A stretch of 7,185 nucleotides of DNA from Aquisalimonas sp. (lineage in GTDB: Bacteria; Pseudomonadota; Gammaproteobacteria; Nitrococcales; Aquisalimonadaceae). Shown here piece by piece: positions 1-5,923 of the stretch. The translations under genes and the position numbers were made by a program. Under the pieces are notes generated by a model that made no database searches, was not told the DNA's origin, and saw nothing but the letters and a program-made list of their open reading frames with translations. The stretch is from positions 1-7,185 of the forward strand of contig SLMR01000124.1 of the NCBI GenBank assembly GCA_007133445.1, written 5' to 3'. The number at the start of each line of letters is the position of its first letter. Position 1 is the first letter of the stretch.

Positions 1-467
1 AGGAACCGCGCCAGGCGGCGACGTCACTGCTCGCCGAGGCGGAACACTATCCGGTGGCGATCCTGTTCGGGCGCGAGCGCACGGGGCTCACCAATGAGGA
101 AATGGACCGCTGTCACCGGCTGGTCCATATCCCGGCCAATCCCGAGTACAGCTCGCTCAACATCGCCGCGTCCGTGCAGGTCATGGCCTACGAACTGCGT
201 ATGGCCAGTCGCGCTGGCGTCCCGGTGGCGCAACCCAGCTCCGAGTGGCCTCCGGCGACGGCCGATGACATGGAACGGCTGTTCGAGCATCTGGAGCGGG
301 TTCTCCAGCGCATCGATTTTCTGGACCCCGCCAACCCGCGTGCGCTCATGCGCCGACTGCGGCTGTTCTTGGGCCGTGCGCGCCCGGATCACAACGAGAT
401 GCAGATCCTGCGAGGGATTCTGGCGCACGTGGAGAAATCCCTGTCGGCCACTGACCGCCGGGAGTGA
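1..467 (+). CDS. trmJ: TrmJ, tRNA (cytidine/uridine-32 2'-O-)-methyltransferase, 3' part
   Basis: This is the C-terminal part of a SPOUT-class methyltransferase that uses SAM to 2'-O-methylate position 32 in the tRNA anticodon loop. The gene starts upstream of the window; the first complete codon here is at base 3, leaving 154 visible residues before the TGA at 465-467. The SPOUT core is clear: ILFGRERTGLTNEE (cofactor-binding knot strand and loop), then IPANPEYSSLN and VQVMAYELR (the trefoil-knot motifs). The C-terminal helical region follows, with RLFLGRARPDHNEMQILRGI in the place of the E. coli RRLFTRARP...ILRGI segment. In Pseudomonas trmJ also lies directly before cysE and the isc genes, so the position supports the call. 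A GTG at 54 could be read as a start, but the conserved frame continues upstream of it, so the true start is outside the window. Confidence 0.95.
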   Translation, partial: EPRQAATSLLAEAEHYPVAILFGRERTGLTNEEMDRCHRLVHIPANPEYSSLNIAASVQVMAYELRMASRAGVPVAQPSSEWPPATADDMERLFEHLERVLQRIDFLDPANPRALMRRLRLFLGRARPDHNEMQILRGILAHVEKSLSATDRRE

Positions 468-497
468 TTGTGCAGAAACCGGGGGATTGGCTACTAT
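468..497 (+). promoter_or_regulatory. weak sigma70-like promoter candidate ahead of cysE
   Basis: TTGTGC (468-473) and TACTAT (492-497) are separated by 18 bases and match the sigma70 consensus hexamers at 3 of 6 and 4 of 6 positions. The pair starts directly after the trmJ stop, inside the only sizeable spacer before the cysE-isc genes, which is why I record it. A hexamer ATTGGC is repeated at 486-491 and 496-501, one helical turn apart, and overlaps the -10. I see no convincing IscR-type site. The match is weak and could be chance. Confidence 0.28.
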
Positions 498-635
498 TGG
501 CGCTACCATGACCGGATTCGCTCACTGGCTCTGTTGCCATCCCGCCTGTTGTCGACGCTGCTGCGTCTGCAGTTGACTGCTGCCCGTTGATTTCCGAGCC
601 AGAAGCCTGCACCACTCCGGACAAGGACACTCCCC

Positions 636-1448
636 ATGTTCAAGCGTATTCGAGAGGACATCCGGTGCGTCACCGAACGTGATCCGGCAGCCCGTAACGC
701 CTTTGAGGTGCTGACCTGCTACCCCGGTCTGCACGCGCTGCTGTGGCACCGCCTATGCCATCGCCTCTGGCACTGGCGCCTGCGCTGGCTGGCGCGTTTT
801 ATTTCACTGATCTCGCGCTGGATGACCGGCATCGAGATCCACCCCGGTGCCCGCATCGGCCGGCGGTTCTTCATCGACCACGGCATGGGCGTGGTCATCG
901 GCGAGACGGCGGAGATCGGCGATGACTGCACGCTCTATCATGGTGTCACACTCGGTGGCACCAGCTTGGAGCAGGGCAAACGCCACCCCAGCCTGCAGGA
1001 TGACGTGGTCATCGGTGCGGGCGCCAAGGTTCTTGGCCCGCTGACCGTGGGGGCCGGAGCGCGTATCGGCTCCAATGCCGTGGTGATCAAGGACGTTCCC
1101 GCCGGTGCGACCATGGTCGGCATCCCGGCGCGGATCGCCGGGCGGCCGGAGGAGAAGACGCCGCAGCGCGAGGCCACGGCGCGCAAGATCGGCTTCGACG
1201 CCTACGGCACCACGGACATGCCGGATCCGGTCAGCCAGGCCATCAATTCCATCCTCGATCACATTCACGTGACCGACGAACGCCTGGTGGAGATGTGCCG
1301 CGCCATTCACGAAATGGGCGGCTCGCTGCCCGACGCGCGTATTCCGGATCTCGACTGCAGCAAGTTCGAGAACGGTGAAACGGACGGCGAGCAGCAGGTG
1401 GCCGCCACTGCGGCGGACAACGAGGGTACGGGTGAGCAGTCCCGCTGA
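636..1448 (+). CDS. cysE: serine O-acetyltransferase (short N-terminal, isc-linked CysE type)
   Basis: The enzyme transfers acetyl from acetyl-CoA to L-serine, giving O-acetylserine, the direct precursor of cysteine, in the cytoplasm. The 270-residue protein has a short helical N-terminus (about 1-65) and then a left-handed beta-helix of hexapeptide repeats (about 68-170: [38 protein letters not shown]). The catalytic His pair expected from the family is present as H82 in DHG and H117 in RHP, with the LGGT loop nearby. After the IPARIAGRP end of the helix there is an extension of about 95 residues containing [13 protein letters not shown] and a predicted helical [10 protein letters not shown] segment. 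I recall similar extensions in isc- and nif-linked homologues, but not in E. coli CysE. The last 25 or so residues are low-complexity. The start has AAGGA at 623-627, 8 bases upstream. The 3' end overlaps the desulfurase gene by 17 bases, which points to coupled expression of cysteine synthesis and cysteine desulfuration. Confidence 0.95.
   Translation: MFKRIREDIRCVTERDPAARNAFEVLTCYPGLHALLWHRLCHRLWHWRLRWLARFISLISRWMTGIEIHPGARIGRRFFIDHGMGVVIGETAEIGDDCTLYHGVTLGGTSLEQGKRHPSLQDDVVIGAGAKVLGPLTVGAGARIGSNAVVIKDVPAGATMVGIPARIAGRPEEKTPQREATARKIGFDAYGTTDMPDPVSQAINSILDHIHVTDERLVEMCRAIHEMGGSLPDARIPDLDCSKFENGETDGEQQVAATAADNEGTGEQSR
1422..1426 (+). promoter_or_regulatory. ribosome binding site selecting the GTG start of the desulfurase
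   Basis: GAGGG lies 5 bases before GTG at 1432, inside the end of cysE. It favours this GTG over an in-frame ATG at 1375, which would add 19 residues (Arg/Ser-rich) with no counterpart in the family. From the GTG the protein begins [17 protein letters not shown], matching the usual short lead into the conserved YLDYAATTP motif. Confidence 0.6.
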
Positions 1449-2706
1449 GGCGCCCTATCTGGACTATGCCGCCACCACCCCGGTGGACCCGCGGGTCAGC
1501 CGCCGCATGGCGGCCTGCCTGGAGAAGGAGGGTACCTTCGGTAACCCGTCATCGCTCCATCCCTGGGGCCGCGCTGCCGCGACCCTGGTGGAGCAGGCGG
1601 CCGCCCAGGTGGGGGCGTTGATCCAGGCGGACCCCGACGGGGTCGTCTGGACCTCCGGCGCCACCGAATCCAACAACCTGGCGATCCTCGGTGCCGGGCG
1701 TTTCGCCGCGCGCCGGGGGCGTGGTCGGCACGTGATTTCCTCGAAGACGGAGCATGCCGCCGTGCTCGAGCCCCTGCAGCAGCTGGAACGGGAAGGCATG
1801 GAGGTGACGCTGCTGCCGCCGGAGCCGGACGGCAGCGTCTCGCCGGATGCGGTGGCCGCCGCGCTGCGGGATGACACCGTGCTGGTGTCCCTCATGCACG
1901 TGAACAACGAGACCGGCAGCGTGCATGACATCGCCGCCATCGGCGACCTGCTCCGCGACCATCCGGCGCGCCTGCACGTGGACGCCGCCCAGAGCGCCGG
2001 GCGGCTGCCCATCGAGGCCGATGCCCGGGGCGTGGACCTGCTGTCCCTGTCCGGCCACAAGGTGTACGGCCCCAAGGGGGTTGGCGTGCTGTGGCTGCGG
2101 CGGCGTCCGCGGGTGCGGCTGGAGCCGCTCTTCCACGGCGGCGGCCAGCAGGGGGGTGTGCGGCCCGGTACCCTGGCGCCGCACCTGATTGCGGGCATGG
2201 GCGAGGCGTGCGCCATCGCCGCCGCGGAGTGCGACACCGAGGCGCCGCGGCTGGCAGCCCTGCGGGACCGTCTGGCGGAGCGGCTGCTGGCCCTTGAGGG
2301 CGTCGTCCTGAACGGGCAGGCCCGCGGCTGTCCGCACGTGCTCAACGTGAGTATTGGCTGCATCAACGGTGACGCGCTGCAGGAGGCGCTGGCGGGGCTG
2401 GGCGTCTCGGCCGGCTCGGCATGCAGCTCGTCGGATCGCGGCGCCTCCCACGTCCTGCGTGCGCTGGGCGTGCCCGACGCCCTGGCCCACAGCACATTGC
2501 GCTTCAGCCTGGGGCGCTGGACCTCCGAGGCCGAGGTCGATGCTGCGGCGGCGCAGGTCACCACGGAAGTTCAGCGGCTGCGCGGATTGTCGCCGGCATG
2601 GCGTGAATTCCGTGCCGGTGCCAGCCTCGCGGAGCTCTACGGCAACACTGCGGGGCGCGGCGGAGCGTCCATGGCTGGGCGTCCCCCGGGGGGTGGCGGG
2701 GCATGA
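1432..2706 (+). CDS. iscS: group I cysteine desulfurase, IscS-like, with an atypical C-terminal tail
   Basis: This PLP enzyme removes sulfur from L-cysteine as a persulfide, giving alanine, and feeds Fe-S cluster assembly and tRNA thiolation. The 424-residue fold-type I protein shows YLDYAATTP at the N-terminus, the TSGATESNN phosphate-binding loop, H108 in SKTEHAAV stacking on [13 protein letters not shown], the Schiff-base K210 in [10 protein letters not shown], and catalytic C331 in [19 protein letters not shown]. The catalytic loop has the same length as in E. coli IscS, placing it in group I (IscS/NifS) rather than with Suf[14 protein letters not shown] and SPAWREF correspond to the E. 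coli C-terminal region. After that the sequence departs: the last 22 or so residues (YGNTAGRGG... to GGGGA) are Gly/Pro/Arg-rich and lack the E. coli-type WAHH ending. The start is GTG at 1432, overlapping cysE by 17 bases, and the stop overlaps the IscU-like start as ATGA. The enzyme looks fully active; its partner docking may differ. Confidence 0.93.
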   Translation: MSSPAEAPYLDYAATTPVDPRVSRRMAACLEKEGTFGNPSSLHPWGRAAATLVEQAAAQVGALIQADPDGVVWTSGATESNNLAILGAGRFAARRGRGRHVISSKTEHAAVLEPLQQLEREGMEVTLLPPEPDGSVSPDAVAAALRDDTVLVSLMHVNNETGSVHDIAAIGDLLRDHPARLHVDAAQSAGRLPIEADARGVDLLSLSGHKVYGPKGVGVLWLRRRPRVRLEPLFHGGGQQGGVRPGTLAPHLIAGMGEACAIAAAECDTEAPRLAALRDRLAERLLALEGVVLNGQARGCPHVLNVSIGCINGDALQEALAGLGVSAGSACSSSDRGASHVLRALGVPDALAHSTLRFSLGRWTSEAEVDAAAAQVTTEVQRLRGLSPAWREFRAGASLAELYGNTAGRGGASMAGRPPGGGGA

Positions 2707-3077
2707 CCCTTGACGGGCTGGCTCGCGAGCACTTCGAGCTCCCGCGCAACGCGTCGGGCTTGCTGGAACCGGGGCCCACGGTCGGCACGGGTGCAGCCGG
2801 TAAGGTACAATCTGGCATATACGTTGTGTTCCAGGTACGCGTCTCCGTTGACGGGCGTATCGACGCCGCGCGGTGGGAATGCATGGGGCCGCCGGCGGCC
2901 ATCGCTGCGGCGAGCTGGCTGTCGGAGCAGCTGGAGGGCAGGAGTCTCGCGGAGGCCGAGCAGTGGACCGCGCTGGCGCTGGGCGACGCGTTGAACCTGG
3001 GCCCGGAAGCATTGTCTGGTGTGTTACCCGTGGAAGATGCGTTGCAGGCGTCGCTGCGGGCGTTGCGGAAGCGCTGA
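2703..3077 (+). CDS. iscU: IscU-family protein lacking all Fe-S ligands (degenerate scaffold homologue)
   Basis: The 124-residue protein occupies the iscU position, with a 4-base ATGA overlap with the desulfurase. Compared with E. coli IscU from memory, it aligns without gaps over residues 1-117 and keeps structural positions: H10, E12, P14-R15-N16, V27-G28 and G30, G33, G38, Q44, G51, A56-R57, G62, A66-I67-A68, S71, E75, G79, S81-L82, E84-A85, L97, L99, P101 and E111-D112-A113. Every residue known to hold or tune the cluster is replaced: C37 is Ser, D39 is Ile, C63 is Pro, H105 is Ser and C106 is Gly. The HscA-binding LPPVK motif (99-103) is LGPEA. One cysteine remains, C60, where E. coli has Thr. 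It is therefore very unlikely to assemble a [2Fe-2S] cluster in the canonical way. The frame is intact and ordinary in length, so I do not call it a pseudogene. A role as adaptor or modulator of the desulfurase is inference. Confidence 0.85.
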   Translation: MTLDGLAREHFELPRNASGLLEPGPTVGTGAAGKVQSGIYVVFQVRVSVDGRIDAARWECMGPPAAIAAASWLSEQLEGRSLAEAEQWTALALGDALNLGPEALSGVLPVEDALQASLRALRKR

Positions 3078-3122
3078 GCAGCCTGCTCGAGTTGCGCGCG
3101 CTCCCGGAGCGATGACCGAGTC

Positions 3123-3127
3123 GGAGG
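3123..3127 (+). promoter_or_regulatory. strong ribosome binding site of iscA
   Basis: GGAGG is followed by TGGTGAT, a near match to the full anti-16S complement, 10 bases before the iscA ATG at 3138. Unlike its upstream neighbours, which are coupled by overlapping stops and starts, iscA follows a 60-base gap (3078-3137) and so appears to be translated independently. I see no gene or clear promoter in that gap. Confidence 0.6.
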
Positions 3128-3137
3128 TGGTGATTCA

Positions 3138-3461
3138 ATGGCGATCCAGTTGACTGAAGCGGCGGCGCGCCACGTCAGGAATCGCGCCGGGCAGGAAGGG
3201 CGACCCGAAAGCCTGCGGCTGGGCGTACGTACCAGCGGTTGCTCCGGCTTCATGTATACCGTGGATTTTGCCGATGGCGTGGATGATGGCGACATCGTAT
3301 TCGAGCAGCATGGCGTGCGGGTGGTGGTCAGCCGCAAGAGCCTGCCGTTTCTCGATGGCATGGAAGTGGACTATATCCAGGAGGGCTTGAACCAGCGGTT
3401 CGATTTCCGGAATCCGAACGTCAAGGACATGTGCGGTTGTGGGGAGAGTTTCACGGTCTGA
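3138..3461 (+). CDS. iscA: A-type Fe-S carrier IscA
   Basis: This cytoplasmic A-type carrier binds iron or an Fe-S cluster and hands it to apoproteins, notably [4Fe-4S] enzymes. At 107 residues it has the same length as E. coli IscA and resembles it along the whole chain. The three conserved cysteines are present: C35 in VRTSGCSG, and C99 and C101 in DMCGCGESF near the C-terminus. Other family signatures are LRLGVRTSGCSG, DIVFE, KSLPFLDGMEVDY and NPNVKDMCGCG. The NPNVKD and CGCGESF ending fits IscA better than ErpA or SufA, but the boundaries within the family are soft. It follows the ligand-less IscU homologue and is intact, so in this locus the carrier is kept although the scaffold is not. 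Possible clients within the same block include RlmN, which needs a [4Fe-4S] cluster. Confidence 0.93.
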   Translation: MAIQLTEAAARHVRNRAGQEGRPESLRLGVRTSGCSGFMYTVDFADGVDDGDIVFEQHGVRVVVSRKSLPFLDGMEVDYIQEGLNQRFDFRNPNVKDMCGCGESFTV

Positions 3462-3480
3462 TCGCCGTGCAAGCGGTAAA

Positions 3481-3509
3481 TTGCCGCCATTCCGTGCAAC
3501 CGTTACACT
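3481..3509 (+). promoter_or_regulatory. sigma70-like promoter candidate for ndk and downstream genes
   Basis: TTGCCG (3481-3486) and TACACT (3504-3509) are spaced by 17 bases, each matching the consensus at 4 of 6 positions. It lies just after iscA in the 158-base spacer before ndk. Transcription from it would begin near 3516 and carry a leader of about 100 bases containing the hairpin at 3532-3571. A second candidate, TGATATACA (3593-3601), resembles an extended -10, but a start from it would fall on the ndk ribosome binding site, so I prefer the upstream one. Confidence 0.4.
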
Positions 3510-3531
3510 GAGCGCCGCTCTGGGCGGGTGC

Positions 3532-3571
3532 CGGGCGTGCCAGGGGGGCAATGCCGCAGGTGCCCGTTTTT
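3532..3571 (+). terminator. possible intrinsic terminator or leader attenuator between iscA and ndk
   Basis: CGGGC (3532-3536) can pair with GCCCG (3562-3566), extended by two G-U pairs, and TTTTT follows directly at 3567-3571. A competing pairing is GGGCA (3546-3550) with TGCCC (3561-3565). The stems are short and the first loop is large, so the call is tentative. The position suits an end to the cysE-iscS-iscU-iscA transcript. If the promoter at 3481-3509 is real, the structure sits inside the ndk leader and could attenuate it. Confidence 0.35.
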
Positions 3572-3619
3572 ACATTGGATTTTTTACCTGACTGATATAC
3601 ACGAACACGGAGTTTCCGG

Positions 3620-4045
3620 ATGGCCGTTGAACGTACCCTTTCCATCGTCAAGCCTGATGCCGTCGCCAAGAACGTGATCGGCGAACTCTACACCCGGTTC
3701 GAAAAGGCCGGCCTGAAGATTGTCGCCGCGCGCATGATTCACATGAGCCGCGAGCAGGCCGAAGGCTTCTATGCCGTGCACAAGGAGCGTCCGTTCTTCA
3801 ATGATCTGGTCGGCTTCATGACCTCCGGCCCTGTCATGGTGCAGGTGCTGGAGGGCGAGGACGCCATCCGCAAGAACCGGGAGATCATGGGCGCGACCAA
3901 TCCCAAGGAAGCCCTGGCCGGCACCATTCGCCACGATTACGCGGAGAGCATCGACGCCAATGCGGCCCACGGCTCCGACTCCCCGGAGACCGCGGCGCAG
4001 GAAATCGAGTTCTTCTTCAAGGCCGATGAAATCTGTTCCCGTTAA
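3620..4045 (+). CDS. ndk: nucleoside diphosphate kinase
   Basis: The enzyme balances NTP and dNTP pools by moving the gamma-phosphate between nucleotides through a phosphohistidine. The 141-residue protein is standard in length for the bacterial family. It begins with [10 protein letters not shown], containing the nucleotide-binding K11, and carries the catalytic H117 in [10 protein letters not shown], with the family segments [15 protein letters not shown] and MGATNPKEA between them. The C-terminus, [11 protein letters not shown], is typical of gammaproteobacterial Ndk. The ATG has CGGAG at 3608-3612, 7 bases upstream. The 3' end overlaps rlmN by 20 bases. In Pseudomonas ndk follows the end of the isc operon (after iscX); here it follows iscA directly. 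Nothing in the protein is unusual. Confidence 0.97.
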   Translation: MAVERTLSIVKPDAVAKNVIGELYTRFEKAGLKIVAARMIHMSREQAEGFYAVHKERPFFNDLVGFMTSGPVMVQVLEGEDAIRKNREIMGATNPKEALAGTIRHDYAESIDANAAHGSDSPETAAQEIEFFFKADEICSR

Positions 4046-5177
4046 GGTTGTTGCCGAGAACGCACCCGGCGCCGGCGCGGCCCCGCAGAAACTGAATCTG
4101 CTGGGGCTGGACCGCGCCGGTCTGGAAGGGCTTTTCGCCGAGTTGGGCGAGAAACCCTTCCGCGCGTCCCAGATTCTGAAATGGGTCCACCAGCGTGGTG
4201 TGACCGAATTCGACGCCATGACCGATCTCAGCAAAGCGCTGCGGGCCAAGCTTGCCGAGCGCGCCGAGGTGCGCGTGCCCGAGCCGGTCATGGACCAGAC
4301 CTCAAGCGACGGTACCCGCAAGTGGTTGCTCCAGCTTGACGGCTCCAATGCCATCGAGGCCGTGTTGATCCCGGAGAAGAACCGGGAGACCCTGTGCATC
4401 TCCTCCCAGGTGGGCTGTGCCCTTGAATGCAGCTTCTGCTCCACGGGCTACCAGGGATTCAACCGCAACCTCTCCACCGCGGAAATCATCGGTCAGCTCT
4501 GGTACGTGACCCGTATGCTGGAGCGCGAAGGCACGGGGCGACAGGTGACCAACGTGGTGTTCATGGGCATGGGCGAGCCCCTGCTCAACTTCAAGAACGT
4601 GGTTCCGGCCTCGGAACTGATGAAGGATGATCACGCCTACGGCCTGTCCAAGCGGCGCGTCACCCTGAGCACCTCCGGCGTGATTCCCTACCTGGACCGG
4701 CTCACGGAGGTGAGCGACATCAGTCTGGCGGTATCGCTGCACGCGCCCAATGATGAGCTGCGCGACGAGCTGGTGCCCATCAACAAGAAGTACCCCATTG
4801 CCGAGCTGCTGGCGGCGTGTCGCCGGTACATCGCCGACAAACCCCACCGCAGCATTACCTGGGAGTACGTCATGCTGGACGGGGTCAATGATTCCGACGC
4901 CCACGCGCGCCAGCTGGCGCGGCTGCTCAAGGGGATCCCGTCCAAGGTGAACCTGATTCCCTTCAACCCGTTTCCGGAGGCGCCGTACGAGCGCTCCAGC
5001 GACGAGCGCATCCGTGCCTTCAGCAACATCATCAGCAGCGCCGGGCTGGTGGCCACGACCCGCAAGACCCGGGGCGACGACATCGACGGCGCTTGTGGTC
5101 AGCTGGTCGGCAAGGTCGCCGACCGCACCCGGCGACAACAGAAGCGCGCCCAGCGGGCGCAGGCAGGATCCGTATGA
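4026..5177 (+). CDS. rlmN: RlmN, dual-specificity 23S rRNA A2503 / tRNA A37 C2-methyltransferase
   Basis: This radical SAM enzyme methylates C2 of A2503 in 23S rRNA and of A37 in a subset of tRNAs, using a [4Fe-4S] cluster and a methyl-cysteine intermediate. The 383-residue protein is the usual length. Near the N-terminus it has [14 protein letters not shown] and [13 protein letters not shown]. The radical SAM triad CALECSFC gives C131, C135 and C138. The two catalytic cysteines are C124 in ETLCISSQ and C357 in [44 protein letters not shown] and LIPFNPFP are further family motifs. I chose ATG 4026 over the in-frame ATG at 3960 because the extra 22 residues would be a Pro/Arg/Ser shadow of the ndk frame. 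The ribosome binding site is poor (AAGG only 3 bases before the start), so translation is probably coupled to ndk. Its need for a [4Fe-4S] cluster ties it functionally to the upstream Fe-S genes. Confidence 0.95.
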   Translation: MKSVPVKVVAENAPGAGAAPQKLNLLGLDRAGLEGLFAELGEKPFRASQILKWVHQRGVTEFDAMTDLSKALRAKLAERAEVRVPEPVMDQTSSDGTRKWLLQLDGSNAIEAVLIPEKNRETLCISSQVGCALECSFCSTGYQGFNRNLSTAEIIGQLWYVTRMLEREGTGRQVTNVVFMGMGEPLLNFKNVVPASELMKDDHAYGLSKRRVTLSTSGVIPYLDRLTEVSDISLAVSLHAPNDELRDELVPINKKYPIAELLAACRRYIADKPHRSITWEYVMLDGVNDSDAHARQLARLLKGIPSKVNLIPFNPFPEAPYERSSDERIRAFSNIISSAGLVATTRKTRGDDIDGACGQLVGKVADRTRRQQKRAQRAQAGSV

Positions 5178-5923
5178 GCCATGGAACAGGGACGTCACTG
5201 CTGGGTCTGGTGTTGATCGCTGCGCTGCTGGCGGGTTGTGCCTCCGGCGGCGACCAGCGGGAAGCCTCGCGGATCAATACCCAGCTGGGCATCAACTACC
5301 TGCAGCAGGGCAACCTCAACCAGGCCAACGAGTCTCTGGAGAAGGCGCTCTCGCAGAACCGGCGGAACGCGGAGGCGCACGCCGCCATGGGGGTCCTGTC
5401 CGAACGGCTGGAGAAGTACGAGGACGCCGACCACCATTACCGCCGTTCCCTCCGGCTGGATGATGAGCAACCCTCCGTGCGGAACAATTACGGTCGCTTC
5501 CTCTGCAACCGGGAACGTTACGAGGAGGCCGAGGAGCAGTTCCAGCGTGCCATCGAGGATCCGCTCTACGAGCGTCGGCACGTGGCCCTGGCCAACGCGG
5601 GTCTGTGTGCCCTGCAGGCCGGCCGCAAGGACGACGCGGAGGAATTCCTGCGCCACTCCCTCGAGCGACAGCCTGATTTTGCGCCGGCGCTGCGCCGCCT
5701 GGCGGAACTGCGCTATGAGAGCGGTGATTACGTCTCGGCGCGCGGATATTATCAGCGCTTCATCGAGCAGAGCAGCCAGAACGCGGCCACGCTGCTGCTG
5801 GGCGTGCGGATCGAAGAGGCGCTGGACAACCTCGACGATGCGGCGAGCTACGCGCTGCGGCTGCGGTCGCAGTTCCCTGACTCCGACGAAGCGCAGGAAC
5901 TGCGCCGGGTGGATATCGAATGA
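5174..5923 (+). CDS. pilW: type IV pilus biogenesis/stability lipoprotein PilW (PilF)
   Basis: This outer-membrane TPR lipoprotein acts as the pilotin for the PilQ secretin and supports type IV pilus assembly. The 249-residue protein starts with a lipoprotein signal: a hydrophobic stretch at about 8-20 ending in the lipobox LLAGC, with C22 as the expected lipidated residue. The remainder is a series of tetratricopeptide repeats, seen as [22 protein letters not shown], then [69 protein letters not shown] and [36 protein letters not shown] is characteristic of this family. The start at 5174 overlaps the rlmN stop as ATGA, with AGGA at 5165-5168, 5 bases upstream; an in-frame start at 5093 would give a basic extension and bury the signal peptide. 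It is followed by rodZ with another ATGA overlap. Confidence 0.93.
   Translation: MSHGTGTSLLGLVLIAALLAGCASGGDQREASRINTQLGINYLQQGNLNQANESLEKALSQNRRNAEAHAAMGVLSERLEKYEDADHHYRRSLRLDDEQPSVRNNYGRFLCNRERYEEAEEQFQRAIEDPLYERRHVALANAGLCALQAGRKDDAEEFLRHSLERQPDFAPALRRLAELRYESGDYVSARGYYQRFIEQSSQNAATLLLGVRIEEALDNLDDAASYALRLRSQFPDSDEAQELRRVDIE

Noticed and set aside
554..567. Hairpin GACGC-TGCT-GCGTC between trmJ and cysE as a terminator
   Set aside because: The stem is only 5 bp and no T-run follows, so it does not qualify as an intrinsic terminator.
2703..3077. IscU-like gene as a frameshifted pseudogene
   Set aside because: The frame is open over its full length and aligns without gaps to the family. 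The ligand losses are point replacements at scattered sites, and reading the other frames does not restore any Cys motif.
1549..3138. Long open frame of 529 codons on the - strand opposite the desulfurase and IscU-like genes
   Set aside because: Its product is low-complexity Arg/Pro/Ala/His-rich sequence with no recognisable motif, and it lies opposite a clear desulfurase. It is the expected antisense shadow of a GC-rich gene.
3960..4025. Extended RlmN start at ATG 3960
   Set aside because: The additional 22 residues are a Pro/Arg/Ser-rich read-through of the ndk frame. From 4026 the protein matches the usual RlmN length.
5093..5173. Extended PilW start at 5093
   Set aside because: It would place a basic 27-residue segment before the lipoprotein signal peptide and lies within the conserved end of rlmN. 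ATG 5174 has a good ribosome binding site and an ATGA overlap.
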